Notes under the pieces: generated by a model
Database searches by the model: none
Told to the model about the DNA's origin: nothing
Seen by the model: the letters and a program-made list of their open reading frames with translations, nothing else
Assembly (NCBI GenBank): GCA_949291555.1
Contig: CASEWE010000011.1
Location: forward strand, 1 to 64,000
DNA: 64,000 bases
Direction of reading: 5' to 3'
Source of the DNA: an uncultured Bacteroidales bacterium
GTDB lineage: Bacteria; Bacteroidota; Bacteroidia; Bacteroidales; P3
Program-made: the position numbers and the translations under genes
In this document: positions 24,951-34,272 of the stretch, in pieces
How positions within the stretch are numbered: the stretch's first letter is position 1
Layout: every line of letters begins with the position of its first letter

Positions 24951-26762
24951 ATGCAACCCAAGAAAAATCCTTCTTTCCCGGCAATCTTGTTCCTGGCCTT
25001 CATGGCCTTGGTTCCCTTTTCCATGTCCGCCCAAGCCTTTCCCTTGCAGGCTTTCAACGAAGGCAGCCGGTCGGGAATCTCCGGGAAAGCCTCCTATATC
25101 CTCTCCGAAATCGAAAACGACACGATCCGAGCCTGTTCATTGGAAACAATCCGGCTTCAAGCCGTCGCCCGGCCGGACTCTTCCATGCGGTTCCTGTGGT
25201 CGACCGGAGACACGGCTTCTTTCATCGACATAACCTTCCATGGTTCGCCCGAAACCCTCTATTGGTGCCGGCACGCCAATTCCTCCAATGCTCCTTCCAC
25301 GGATTCCGTGCAGCTGATTTTCTTGCCCCCCTACGCTTACTTGGGCCCCGATACGGCCTTTTGCCTGCCGCACGACAGCCTCCCCGCTGCGGCCGACACG
25401 CTTTTGATTCTTAACCCCTCCGCCCTCAACGCCGACGGGCTCTCCTACCGCTGGTTCGCCCTTCAAGGGGAAAATCCCGGAGGCACGCTTGCCCGCGACT
25501 CGCTCCTGCCTTGCACCTTTTCCATGTTGGAAGAAATAGGAAACGGGATCTACGCCGGCGGGTTCGGCGTGGAAGTTTCCGATCCGAATCCGGTCCCGGA
25601 AGCCTGCCAAGGCCGCGACACAATCTGGATCCGCGTCTTTTCAAATCCCTATCCGGCCTACGATACCAACCTTTTCCTGCCTTACGACACCACGCTGTGC
25701 GCGCATGCCGATCTCGCGTTCCAGCTGCCCTCCATTTTCCATGGTTACTGGTTAGATGCCGACAGCATCGTTTTGCCCTTCGGTTCCGACACCAATCAAT
25801 ATGTGTTCCATGGGCAAAGGGGAACGGACGGTTTCGGAGCCGGTACCGATACCCGCCAAGCGGAATCCTATTACCTGGCCTACCGGCATCGATACTGCCC
25901 GGCCTGGGCGGGAATGGACTCCCTCAACCTCGTCCACTTGGTGCGCCCGCAAGTGGAAATTCCTTCCGACACGCTGATTTGCCGCGATATTCCCGTGGAA
26001 ATCGAGGCGCAATTGCCGCTTGTTCATGAGAATGCCTATGCGTTTTCCTGGGACGACGGTTCCCGGGAAGCCACGCGGGAATTCAGCACGGGAGGCCTCT
26101 TCCAAGCTTGTTTCGCCCTGAAAGACGAATACAATACTTGCGGTTACGAAGCCGCTTGCGACACGATTTCCATCACTTGGGTCGACCCGGTCCTGACCGA
26201 TGTGCCCTTCCCGACCGATACCGTGATCTGCACCGATCTCACGCTGACCCTGGACGCCACCGTTCCTTTCGACTCTACCTTGTACAGCTGGGAAAAAGGT
26301 TCCATTCCCGAACTCGAATTCGAGGAAGATTCCATCACGTTTACCGAACCGGTCATCGTGATTGAGGAAGAGGGGGTCTACAACATCCGCATCATCGATT
26401 CCATGGGGTGCGAAAACCGGGTAGAAGTCAACGTGACCCTGGACGAGTGCCGTCCCTTGCTCGACATCCCCAATGTCTTCACGCCCAACGGCGATGGCGT
26501 GAACGATGTGCTGAAGTTCAACCAAGTGGAAAAATGCACCGATGTACGCATCCAGATCGTGAACCGCTGGGGAAGGGTTGTCCTGAAAGACGAAGTGAAG
26601 AACGCGGAAGACTTCCAATGGAACGGCTGCCTGCACAACAGCAGCCGGAAACTTCCCGATGGCCCGTATTTTTACATGGTAACCTACAAAGACATGTACG
26701 GGAAAAACAAGGTGCAAAGCGGCAGCATCACCATTCTCGGCTCTTCCGAAAGCCGACTCTGA
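24951..26762 (+). CDS. secreted protein with T9SS type B (CHU_C) C-terminal domain
   Basis: A 603-residue exported protein. It opens with a Sec signal peptide (hydrophobic stretch about 9-27, ending SMSAQA). The middle of about 470 residues looks like repeated beta-sandwich modules with evenly spaced cysteines and phrases such as DTLICRD and DTVICTD before aspartate/threonine-rich strands. From about 505 the chain has NVFTPNGDGVND, NRWGRVV and DGPYFYMVTYKD, the gliding-motility-associated C-terminal domain (TIGR04131 type) that directs export by the type IX system. ATG at 24951 gives a proper signal peptide. No catalytic domain is recognised; a surface adhesin or structural role is inference. 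Confidence 0.87.
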   Translation: MQPKKNPSFPAILFLAFMALVPFSMSAQAFPLQAFNEGSRSGISGKASYILSEIENDTIRACSLETIRLQAVARPDSSMRFLWSTGDTASFIDITFHGSPETLYWCRHANSSNAPSTDSVQLIFLPPYAYLGPDTAFCLPHDSLPAAADTLLILNPSALNADGLSYRWFALQGENPGGTLARDSLLPCTFSMLEEIGNGIYAGGFGVEVSDPNPVPEACQGRDTIWIRVFSNPYPAYDTNLFLPYDTTLCAHADLAFQLPSIFHGYWLDADSIVLPFGSDTNQYVFHGQRGTDGFGAGTDTRQAESYYLAYRHRYCPAWAGMDSLNLVHLVRPQVEIPSDTLICRDIPVEIEAQLPLVHENAYAFSWDDGSREATREFSTGGLFQACFALKDEYNTCGYEAACDTISITWVDPVLTDVPFPTDTVICTDLTLTLDATVPFDSTLYSWEKGSIPELEFEEDSITFTEPVIVIEEEGVYNIRIIDSMGCENRVEVNVTLDECRPLLDIPNVFTPNGDGVNDVLKFNQVEKCTDVRIQIVNRWGRVVLKDEVKNAEDFQWNGCLHNSSRKLPDGPYFYMVTYKDMYGKNKVQSGSITILGSSESRL

Positions 26763-26809
26763 AACACGGGCAGGCCACGGCGGCCTTGCCCCCGCAATGG
26801 AATAAAAAA

Positions 26810-26857
26810 CGGCATGTCTCATAGGCATCTGCTGTGCAGCTGCTTTTTGACATGCCG
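26810..26857 (-). terminator. terminator after tRNA-Pro
   Basis: CGGCATGTC at 26810-26818 pairs perfectly with 26849-26857; on the minus strand TTTTTTATT follows. It lies about 50 bases beyond tRNA-Pro and also closes the convergent T9SS gene region. Confidence 0.65.
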
Positions 26858-26908
26858 CGTAAAAAAGCCGCCTCGGCATTCCCGCCTCGAAAGCCGGCCT
26901 TTCGCTTG

Positions 26909-26982
26909 TCGGGATGACAGGATTTGAACCTGCGACAACACGCCCCCCAGACGTGTACTCTACCAAGCTGAGCTACATCCCG
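26909..26982 (-). tRNA. tRNA-Pro (GGG)
   Basis: Minus-strand cloverleaf: acceptor CGGGATG/CATCCCG, D arm with GCTTGGTAGAG, anticodon loop CTGGGGG giving GGG, and T arm GCAGG-TTCAAAT-CCTGT. Discriminator A, no encoded CCA. A full-consensus promoter lies 18 bases upstream. Confidence 0.95.
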
Positions 26983-26999
26983 TTTTTCTTAAGGAGTTG

Positions 27000-27030
27000 C
27001 AAAGGTACTACTTTTTTCTTTTCGAACAAA
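27000..27030 (-). promoter_or_regulatory. promoter of tRNA-Pro
   Basis: Minus-strand TTTG, exactly 19 bases, TACCTTTG: complete Bacteroidetes consensus. Confidence 0.85.
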
Positions 27031-27115
27031 TTTTCTTTTACGCAAATTTTCAAGAACAGCACGACCGGCCCTTTCCTCTTTCCATGCAAGCCATGTCCCG
27101 GATCATAAGATTTAC

Positions 27116-27787
27116 CTATTCGCTCAGTTGCGCCAACAGGCTCATTCCCCCTTTCACTTTCTGATTCATTTCCACGCAAACCCGCGTGCCGACCGGGAAA
27201 AACAAGTCGACCCTCGATCCGAACTTGATAAAGCCCAATTCTTCCACTGCCTTCACCTGCAAGCCCACTTCGGCGTAGGAAACAATGCGCCGGGCTATCG
27301 CCCCTGCAATCTGCCGCACCAGCACTTCCGTCCCGTTCTCGGTGCGCAGCACCACTGTATTGTGCTCGTTCCACTTGGAAGACTTCTCATGCCAGGCGAC
27401 CAGGAACCTCCCCGGATGATAGCGGCAATATACCACTTCTCCCGAAACCGGGTACCGGTTCACATGCACATTGGTCGGGGACATGAACACGGAAATCTTC
27501 GTGCAAACCGTTCCAAAATATTCAAGTTCTTCCGTTTCCGATATGTCCACAATCGTCCCGTCCGCCGGAGAGATGACAGAACAGGAATCCGCTTCAGGGT
27601 ACTCCCGCTTGGGAATACGGAAAAAAGACAAGACTGCCGCCCAAACCAGAAAACAAGCCGTGAACGCCAACCATGTCCCCCGCAAGGAGGAACCGGACAA
27701 GACCGACAGCAAGCCCACCAGAATCAGCAGGCAGCTCACCCAGGCAATGCTCCCCCTCCCTTCCTTATGTATAGAATATCCGCGCAC
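27116..27787 (-). CDS. psd: phosphatidylserine decarboxylase
   Basis: Makes phosphatidylethanolamine from phosphatidylserine. At 223 residues it is the short, non-mitochondrial type. An N-terminal hydrophobic region (about 13-55) anchors it to the membrane, SPADGTIV and the histidine-rich NVHVNRYPVSG follow, and FIKFGSRVD holds the Gly-Ser self-cleavage site that creates the pyruvoyl group. The start read here is GTG at 27787, 21 bases after cdsA; an AAGGAG lies almost on top of it, so the exact start is unsure. Last gene of the ugd-to-psd run. Confidence 0.93.
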   Translation of the reverse strand: MRGYSIHKEGRGSIAWVSCLLILVGLLSVLSGSSLRGTWLAFTACFLVWAAVLSFFRIPKREYPEADSCSVISPADGTIVDISETEELEYFGTVCTKISVFMSPTNVHVNRYPVSGEVVYCRYHPGRFLVAWHEKSSKWNEHNTVVLRTENGTEVLVRQIAGAIARRIVSYAEVGLQVKAVEELGFIKFGSRVDLFFPVGTRVCVEMNQKVKGGMSLLAQLSE

Positions 27788-27808
27788 TCCTTATCCGCTT
27801 TCCCTTAC

Positions 27809-28648
27809 CTATGAAAACAACTTCCACAATGCCACCACGAAAGGTGCCGCAAAAAACACGCTGTCGTAACGGTCCAGAATCCCGCCATGCCCCGGCAAGA
27901 CAGACCCTGAATCTTTCACGCCGGCATCGCGTTTGATTTTCGATTCGAACAAATCACCGAACATGGCCACCACCGGAGCGAGCAAGGAAACGCTTGTCCG
28001 GATTTCGAAAGATACGGAATCCCAGAAAGCATACCCCCACAAGATTCCGGCAAGGGCAGCAAACACGAAACCGCCCGCAGCCCCCTCCCAAGTCTTGGAC
28101 GGAGAAAGCGACGGGCAAAGCTTATGGCGGCCGAAAGCCGAACCTGTCAGATAGGCAAACACATCCCCGCTCCAGATAATCAGGAAAAAGCCCATCAGCA
28201 CATGCCCTCCATCCGGATGAAACGGCAAAGCAAGGTAATTCAGCAAGCCCAAAGAGCCACCTATATACAAGGCTCCGCCCAAAACAGCCGAAACTTGCTT
28301 GGCGGCCGCCCGTCCCCGGCCAAAAGTCGACACGGCAAAGAAAACCACCATTTCCAAGACCAAGCCCCACGTGGCAAATTCCCGCCAAGCCGGATCGACC
28401 AAGCCTGCTTGCGCATAAAAGCCTGTCACCAACGCTATATACAAGGAATTGGATAGCAGGAAAAGCCAGAAAAGGGAAATCCGCAAAGCCGAACGCCGCA
28501 ACAGGCGCCCCCATTCCGGCAATCCCAAATTCATGACGAGCCAGAAAAGGACCGCCACGTACTTTCCGCCGCAATAAGCTGCCGAAACGGTCGCCCCCAC
28601 AAGCAAGAGCCCTGTCAATGTCCTTTTTATCAATGATTCCGGCTTCAT
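27809..28648 (-). CDS. cdsA: phosphatidate cytidylyltransferase
   Basis: Integral membrane enzyme making CDP-diacylglycerol from phosphatidic acid and CTP, the branch point of phospholipid synthesis. The 279-residue protein has about seven or eight hydrophobic segments and the C-terminal signature SKTWEG, then GDLFESKIKRDAGVKDSG and GHGGILDRYDS with the metal-binding aspartates. ATG at 28648 was chosen, 7 bases after the LUD gene; a start at 28663 would overlap it by 8. The neighbouring psd uses the product of this pathway. Confidence 0.94.
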   Translation of the reverse strand: MKPESLIKRTLTGLLLVGATVSAAYCGGKYVAVLFWLVMNLGLPEWGRLLRRSALRISLFWLFLLSNSLYIALVTGFYAQAGLVDPAWREFATWGLVLEMVVFFAVSTFGRGRAAAKQVSAVLGGALYIGGSLGLLNYLALPFHPDGGHVLMGFFLIIWSGDVFAYLTGSAFGRHKLCPSLSPSKTWEGAAGGFVFAALAGILWGYAFWDSVSFEIRTSVSLLAPVVAMFGDLFESKIKRDAGVKDSGSVLPGHGGILDRYDSVFFAAPFVVALWKLFS

Positions 28649-28655
28649 ACCTATC

Positions 28656-29318
28656 CTAAACATTGTCTATCAGAACCAAAAATACCCGCTCGGGCCCGAT
28701 TCCTTTTACCGGCTCCCCGTCTATGTCGGTAAAACCGGGCAATCCTGTCCAACGGGCAAGAAAAGACGAGGAAACAGCTTCCTCTTTTTTCTCTTTTTCC
28801 AACCTGACAGCCGTCCGGAAGTCCGGCACCACTTGGTCTACCGAAGAGACAAAAACAACCGTGCTAGCCAACGCCATGGCCCGACGGCCCATTGTCGACG
28901 AGTCCCACAAGATGCTTGCCTCGCTGGCCACCAAGTAACGGCAAGGGCAAAACACGACTTTCTTCAGTACCGCATCGGAAGGCTGGTTCCCGTAAGGGAT
29001 CCCGGCCATCCGCATCAATTCTTCCACGACCGGGTCCTTGCAAAAAATATGTCCTCCCCACCCCTGTTCCCGGACCAATTCCCGGAAAGTATCCATCGCC
29101 ACCTCGATATCCTCGCAATAGACAAAAGACCCGCCATTCCCGATGAACCGCTGGGCGAAGACAACCGCAAGCTCGTCGTCCGGCTCCGGATAAATCCCGC
29201 TTTCCAGATCCACGCCCTTGGGCGGTTGCACCGGGGCATGGGTCAAAGCATCCCGGATTCTCCGCAACACCCGCTCCTTCGAGGTGATTTCATCCATGGT
29301 TCCATCCATCATTTCCAT
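28656..29318 (-). CDS. LUD-domain protein (LutC/YkgG family)
   Basis: A 220-residue protein of the LUD family found in lactate-utilisation complexes (LutC) and as stand-alone genes in Bacteroidetes. Visible features are a helical N-terminus (SKERVLRRIRDAL), an EDIEVAMDTF segment and the conserved ASILWDSSTMGRRAMALASTVVF core. No lutA or lutB lies nearby; it is wedged between ftsH and cdsA. A quinone/lactate role cannot be assumed. Several ATGs (29318, 29312, 29309, 29297) could serve as start. Confidence 0.8.
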   Translation of the reverse strand: MEMMDGTMDEITSKERVLRRIRDALTHAPVQPPKGVDLESGIYPEPDDELAVVFAQRFIGNGGSFVYCEDIEVAMDTFRELVREQGWGGHIFCKDPVVEELMRMAGIPYGNQPSDAVLKKVVFCPCRYLVASEASILWDSSTMGRRAMALASTVVFVSSVDQVVPDFRTAVRLEKEKKEEAVSSSFLARWTGLPGFTDIDGEPVKGIGPERVFLVLIDNV

Positions 29319-29366
29319 CTTGCAAAAAACAAATCTCCCCTACGTTTGCAAAACAGGAGCCTGCGG

Positions 29367-29460
29367 GGTAACAATCAATCCTCGTTTTCCTGTCTGCCCG
29401 CTTCCCTGCAACGGGAAGGCCAGCAAAGCCTGGCAGGGCAACAATCAATCCTTGCTTTCC
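29367..29460. repeat. imperfect direct repeat at the ftsH 3 prime end
   Basis: A 24-base segment at 29437-29460, covering the ftsH stop, recurs at 29367-29390 with three mismatches, offset by 70 bases. The intervening stretch has a small hairpin (CTTCCC/GGGAAG, 29401-29418). Confidence 0.7.
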
Positions 29461-31511
29461 CCGCCGCTTGCTTGCCCGGAAGAGCCTTCCCCTGGCTCCT
29501 GTTCCTGTTCCTGCTCCTGCTTCTGCTCCTCTTCGAAAGGCCTGGGGCCGAAAATCCCTTCCACATCTTCGCGGAACATCACTTCCTTTTCGATAAGCAA
29601 AGCGGCCAGCTTGTCCAATTTTTCCCGGTTCGCAGACAAAATCCGCTTAGCTTCCTCGTAAGCCTGCCAAACCATTTGCCGGACCTGGGAGTCGATCATC
29701 TCTGCCGTCTTCTCGCTATAGGGCTTTCCGAAAGCGAACTCGCTTTCCCCGCTGGAGTCGTAATAGCTCAACGTCCCTACTTCCGGATTCATCCCGTAAT
29801 AAGCCACCATGGCATAGCACAGCTTCGTGACCTTTTCCAGATCGTTCAAAGCCCCGGTGGAAATTTCCCCGAAAACCACTTCTTCCGAAGCCCGTCCGCC
29901 CAAGGTAGCCACCATCTCGTCGTGCATCTGCTGCACCGTGGTGATCTGCCGTTCCTCCGGCAAGTACCAAGCCGCGCCCAAAGACTTCCCTCTCGGCACG
30001 ATCGTCACTTTCACCAACGGATGCGCATAAGGCAGCAGCCAGCTCACCGTGGCATGCCCGGCCTCGTGATAGGCTATCACGCGCTTCTCCTTGGCCGAAA
30101 TGATCTTGCTTCGCTTTTCCAAACCGCCCACGATACGATCGATCGCATCGAGGAAATCCTGCTTTTCCACCTGCGTCTTTTTCCGGCGAGCCGCAATCAA
30201 GGCCGCCTCGTTGCAGACATTGGCAATATCGGCGCCTGAAAAACCGGGCGTCTGCTTGGCCAAAAAAGAAACATCCACATCGGTCCCCAGCTTCAGGGGC
30301 TTGAGATGCACTTGGAAAATAGCCTTCCTTTCTTCCAGCTCCGGAAGATCCACGTTGATCTGGCGGTCGAACCGTCCCGCCCTCAGCAATGCCCTGTCGA
30401 GAATTTCCGCCCGGTTCGTAGCCGCCAGGATAATCACGCCGCTGTTGCTGCCAAAACCGTCCATCTCGGTAAGCAGCTGGTTCAAGGTGTTCTCCCTTTC
30501 ATCGTTGGCGCCCGTAAAAGAGTTTTTCCCTCTGGCACGCCCTATCGCATCGATTTCATCGATGAAGATGATGCAAGGGGCTTTTTCCTTTGCCATCCGG
30601 AACAAGTCGCGCACGCGGGAAGCGCCCACCCCGACGAACATCTCCACGAAATCCGAACCCGAAATGGAGAAGAAAGGCACCTGAGCCTCTCCGGCAACCG
30701 CTTTTGCCAAAAGGGTCTTGCCTGTGCCCGGAGGCCCTACCAGCAGCGCTCCTTTGGGAATTTTCCCTCCCAAGGAAGTATAACGTTTGGGATTTTTCAA
30801 GAAATCGACAATCTCCATGATTTCCTCTTTGGCCTCATCCAAGCCTGCCACGTCCCGGAACGTCGTGTTCACCCGGGTGTCTTTGTCGTACAATTGCGCT
30901 TTCGACTTCCCGAAATTGAACATGGCGCCAGCCCCGCCGCCCGGTCCCCGGCTGAACATGCGGAAAAGCAGCACCATCATGAGAATGGAGAACCCGATCC
31001 AAAGCAGCATCGAAAAACCGCCGTTATCCCAAAAATCCTTGCGGGTCTCGGGCACAGGTTCCACTTCGGCCCTGTCCATGATCCGGCTTTTCTCCGCTTG
31101 GCTCTTGCCTACCGTATCGGAGAGCTTTGCCTCCCACTGGGATTGCTTGACATCCTTCTCGAATGTTTCCAAAGAGAGGAATTTATACAAGTAGAACTTG
31201 TTGCCCGTCCGGCCATCGGAACTCCTCAGTTCCTTGTAGGCCGTATCCGAATAAATCCGATCCGCCTTGATGAAGATTTCGGCAAATTCATTGTTGACCA
31301 CAATGATCTTTTCCACGTCATGCCGCTTGAGCATCTTATCCAATTCATGCCAAGTGGTGTCGTAAGTCTTGGTTCCGCCGAATCCCCCTGCAGAAAATTG
31401 CAAATAAATCAATACGGCCAACAACAAACCGTATACCCAATAAATGTTGAACGAGAATTTCCTGCCCCCCTTCGGAGGGCTTTTCCGCGTCCCTTTCGTA
31501 TTATTTTCCAT
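29445..31511 (-). CDS. ftsH: ATP-dependent zinc metalloprotease FtsH
   Basis: Membrane-anchored AAA+ protease that degrades damaged membrane proteins and regulators. The 688-residue protein has a transmembrane helix at about 23-42, a periplasmic domain, a second helix (FSMLLWIGFSILMMVLLFRMF), Walker A GPPGTGKT, Walker B IIFIDEIDAIG, the second region of homology, and the zinc site HEAGH. The tail is a low-complexity Q/E repeat ending in a glycine/serine stretch. It lies 82 bases after rsfS and 126 before the LUD gene; that gap holds an imperfect copy of the ftsH 3 prime end. Confidence 0.97.
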   Translation of the reverse strand: MENNTKGTRKSPPKGGRKFSFNIYWVYGLLLAVLIYLQFSAGGFGGTKTYDTTWHELDKMLKRHDVEKIIVVNNEFAEIFIKADRIYSDTAYKELRSSDGRTGNKFYLYKFLSLETFEKDVKQSQWEAKLSDTVGKSQAEKSRIMDRAEVEPVPETRKDFWDNGGFSMLLWIGFSILMMVLLFRMFSRGPGGGAGAMFNFGKSKAQLYDKDTRVNTTFRDVAGLDEAKEEIMEIVDFLKNPKRYTSLGGKIPKGALLVGPPGTGKTLLAKAVAGEAQVPFFSISGSDFVEMFVGVGASRVRDLFRMAKEKAPCIIFIDEIDAIGRARGKNSFTGANDERENTLNQLLTEMDGFGSNSGVIILAATNRAEILDRALLRAGRFDRQINVDLPELEERKAIFQVHLKPLKLGTDVDVSFLAKQTPGFSGADIANVCNEAALIAARRKKTQVEKQDFLDAIDRIVGGLEKRSKIISAKEKRVIAYHEAGHATVSWLLPYAHPLVKVTIVPRGKSLGAAWYLPEERQITTVQQMHDEMVATLGGRASEEVVFGEISTGALNDLEKVTKLCYAMVAYYGMNPEVGTLSYYDSSGESEFAFGKPYSEKTAEMIDSQVRQMVWQAYEEAKRILSANREKLDKLAALLIEKEVMFREDVEGIFGPRPFEEEQKQEQEQEQEPGEGSSGQASGGESKD

Positions 31512-31593
31512 CAGTTGATTCTCTTTTTAGTACCTGTTCCCGCAGGTTTCCTACCCGCAAGGCACCCCGTTCCCCTTGGAACAAGCTGCCTTT

Positions 31594-32178
31594 TCAAAGG
31601 GCTTCGTCCGCATAGACCTTTATTCCTGCATCGCCCCAAAGTTCCTCGATCCGGAAATGCTCCCGGGTAGAATCCAAGAATACATGGGCCAGGATATTGC
31701 CGTAATCCAGCAAAATCCATTCCCCGTTCCCGTATCCTTCCTCATGCAAAGGATCTTCCCGGAAATCCAGATACACCTTGTCCGAGATCTCATCGGCTAT
31801 AGCCCGCGCCTGGGGCCCCGAACTGGCTCCGCAAATCACGAAAAAATCGAAAGAAGCGCCCGGCACCTCCCGCAAATCCAAACCGGTCACATTAAGGCCT
31901 TTCTTGTCAAGCATGCAACGCGCTATCCTTTCGGCCAAAGCCTTGTCTCTTTCCGGACCGTTTTCCGGCACGCGGGCCTTTTCCAAGATCTTCCCCTTGC
32001 CAAGGGCAGGTTTTCCGATCCGTGAACGCGAAGGAAGCGCCGCTTTTGCTTCCTTCGCGATGCTCCTCTTCCCGGGCTTTTCCGCAGAGGCGGAAACCGG
32101 TTTCCCTGCCGGGGCCGGACGCTTCCGGGAACTCCGGCCTGGAACTGCTGTCTTTTCTTTTTCCTTCACTACTGCCAC
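31594..32178 (-). CDS. rsfS: ribosomal silencing factor RsfS with basic N-terminal extension
   Basis: RsfS binds L14 on the large subunit and blocks subunit joining when nutrients are low. The conserved domain runs from about residue 78 to the end: CMLDKKGLNVTGLDLREV, FDFFVICGASSGPQARAIAD, WILLDYGNILAHVFLDSTREHF and the C-terminal LWGDA. Ahead of it are some 75 residues rich in Lys, Arg, Pro, Ala and Ser that the usual family of about 110-130 residues lacks. The start used is GTG at 32178, directly against the rmlD stop. No ATG exists before residue 89; an internal TTG preceded by AAGGGGAAG near residue 66 is an alternative that would remove the extension. Confidence 0.85.
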   Translation of the reverse strand: MAVVKEKEKTAVPGRSSRKRPAPAGKPVSASAEKPGKRSIAKEAKAALPSRSRIGKPALGKGKILEKARVPENGPERDKALAERIARCMLDKKGLNVTGLDLREVPGASFDFFVICGASSGPQARAIADEISDKVYLDFREDPLHEEGYGNGEWILLDYGNILAHVFLDSTREHFRIEELWGDAGIKVYADEAL

Positions 32179-33087
32179 TTATATTATCTGGTTCGCATTT
32201 CCCATTTTCTCCAAATCTTCCAGCATCTTCCGCAAAGAATCATCCCATAAGGGGATTTCCAAGCCGAAGTCCCGCTTTATCTTGCTTGTATCCAATACAC
32301 TGTATGCCGGACGCTTGCAAGCCGCAGGATATTCGGCCGTGCTTATCGGAATCACCTTGCACGTTTTCCCCGCCATCTCCATGATTGCCGAAGCGAATTC
32401 GTACCACGTGCATTCCCCGTCATTCGTGTAATGGTATATTTCCACACCTTTCCGGGCCTTGAAATCCGCCTTGCATATCACATCGACGATTGCCCGGGCA
32501 AGGTCGGCAGCCCAAGTCGGGGCGCCGCGCTGGTCGGCCACGACATGCACCTCCGGCTTTTCGCTTCCCAGACGGAGCATGGTCTTGACGAAATTTTTCC
32601 CGAAAGCAGAATACAACCATGCCGTGCGGATGATCATCCCGTCCACGCCCTTCTCTGCCATAGCATCTTCCCCGGCCTTTTTCGACATGCCGTAAACGCT
32701 GGACGGATGCGGGGGATCCGTCTCCTTGAAAGGTTCCACGGAATTGCCGTCAAATACATAATCGGTCGAAATATGGATCAGGTAGACCCCGTTCTCGGCG
32801 CAACATTCCGACAAAACCGCAACCCCGTCGCGATTCACCGAGAAAGCCTCCTCCACCTCGCTCTCGGCCTTGTCCACGGCCGTGTAAGCCGCACAGTTCA
32901 CAAGCACGTCCACATTATGCGACTTGAGATAGTTCTGCACCTCGGCCCGGTTGCAAATATCCAGCACATCGATATCCACAAAAAGGAAGCGGCCGAAAGA
33001 CAGGCGCGGATCTTTCGATGCGCGCCGAATCTCCTTTCCAAGCTGCCCTTCGCAACCCGTCACCAGTATGGTCAATTTTTCCGACAT
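32179..33087 (-). CDS. rmlD: dTDP-4-dehydrorhamnose reductase
   Basis: Last step of dTDP-L-rhamnose synthesis. The 302-residue extended SDR has the cofactor motif GCEGQLG (11-17), NCAAYTAVDKAE, STDYVFDG and the active-site VYGMSKKAGE (Tyr-x3-Lys). The other rml genes are not in the window. It lies 30 bases after the UDP-xylose synthase gene and touches rsfS without a gap, so sugar-nucleotide and translation genes share a transcript here. Confidence 0.93.
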   Translation of the reverse strand: MSEKLTILVTGCEGQLGKEIRRASKDPRLSFGRFLFVDIDVLDICNRAEVQNYLKSHNVDVLVNCAAYTAVDKAESEVEEAFSVNRDGVAVLSECCAENGVYLIHISTDYVFDGNSVEPFKETDPPHPSSVYGMSKKAGEDAMAEKGVDGMIIRTAWLYSAFGKNFVKTMLRLGSEKPEVHVVADQRGAPTWAADLARAIVDVICKADFKARKGVEIYHYTNDGECTWYEFASAIMEMAGKTCKVIPISTAEYPAACKRPAYSVLDTSKIKRDFGLEIPLWDDSLRKMLEDLEKMGNANQII

Positions 33088-33117
33088 GACACAATTCTTT
33101 TTCTCGCGCGCCTGCGC

Positions 33118-34074
33118 CTACATTCCCTTCAATCCGCTCTGGCGCAACGCTTCTTCAAAATAAGGTATGGTTTTCTTCAAGCCGTCTTCCAAGCTCACTT
33201 TCGGCTTCCAATCCAACTCCCTTTCCGCCGTCCTTATATCCGGTTTCCGTTGAACCGGGTCGTCGGATGGCAGCGGGCGGTGCACGATTTTCGACTTGCT
33301 GCCCGTAAGGTCGATAATCTTCATGGCCAGTTCCAAGATGGTGTATTCCCCCGGATTGCCGATATTCACCGGACCGGTGAAATCATCGGGCTTCGCCATA
33401 AGCCGCAGCATCCCTTCTATCAAGTCGTCCACATACTGGAAACTCCGGGTCTGGCTTCCGTCTCCGTAAACGGTAATGTCCTTGCCTTGCAAGGCCTGGA
33501 CGATGAAATTGGACACCACGCGCCCGTCCTGCAAGAACATCCGCGGCCCGTAGGTGTTGAAAATCCGCACGATCTTTACCCGCACTCCGTTTTGCCGGTG
33601 GTAATCCATGCAAAGCGTCTCGGCGCAACGCTTCCCCTCATCGTAGCAAGACCGCATCCCTATCGGGTTCACATTTCCCCAGTAAGCCTCCACTTGAGGG
33701 TGCACTTTGGGGTCGCCGTACACTTCGCTCGTCGAAGCCTGCAGCAATTTAGCCCTGACCCGCTTGGCCAAGCCCAGCATGTTGATAGCCCCCATCACCG
33801 AAGTCTTGACCGTCTTGATCGGGTTGAGCTGGTAATGGATCGGCGAAGCCGGGCACGCCAGATTGTAAATCTCATCCACCTCCGCGTAATAAGGCTGTAT
33901 CACATCGTGGCGCACCAGTTCGAAGTACGGGTTGCTCAAAAGATGCACGATATTCTTTTTCCTGCCGGTAAAAAAGTTGTCGATGCACAGCACCTCGTTC
34001 CCCTCCTCCAGCAAACGCTCGCAAAGATGCGACCCAATAAAACCGGAACCTCCAGTCACCAATATCCTTTTCAT
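33118..34074 (-). CDS. uxs: UDP-glucuronate decarboxylase (UDP-xylose synthase)
   Basis: Decarboxylates UDP-glucuronic acid to UDP-xylose with bound NAD. The 318-residue extended SDR shows GGSGFIG (8-14), [24 protein letters not shown] and [14 protein letters not shown], which separate UXS from epimerases. The catalytic [11 protein letters not shown] holds the Tyr/Lys pair. ATG at 34074 was chosen; the track upstream is open for 57 codons without homology. Its substrate is made by ugd, the next gene upstream, 198 bases away. Confidence 0.95.
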   Translation of the reverse strand: MKRILVTGGSGFIGSHLCERLLEEGNEVLCIDNFFTGRKKNIVHLLSNPYFELVRHDVIQPYYAEVDEIYNLACPASPIHYQLNPIKTVKTSVMGAINMLGLAKRVRAKLLQASTSEVYGDPKVHPQVEAYWGNVNPIGMRSCYDEGKRCAETLCMDYHRQNGVRVKIVRIFNTYGPRMFLQDGRVVSNFIVQALQGKDITVYGDGSQTRSFQYVDDLIEGMLRLMAKPDDFTGPVNIGNPGEYTILELAMKIIDLTGSKSKIVHRPLPSDDPVQRKPDIRTAERELDWKPKVSLEDGLKKTIPYFEEALRQSGLKGM

Positions 34075-34272
34075 CGGTTTTCCCTTTTCAAGCCGTTCGA
34101 ATCCAAAAAATCGGGAAAAACAGCCCGAAGCCTTCCTCCCGATAGCGGAATGCCGTCTTTCCATTGCCGGATTCCGTCCCGCCGAAAGGCCGGTCCCCGC
34201 AATTCCCCCTTTCGCCAATAACCCGGGGCCTCTTCCTGCCGGCAATCCCGCGAACCCTTGCCCGAGCTATCT

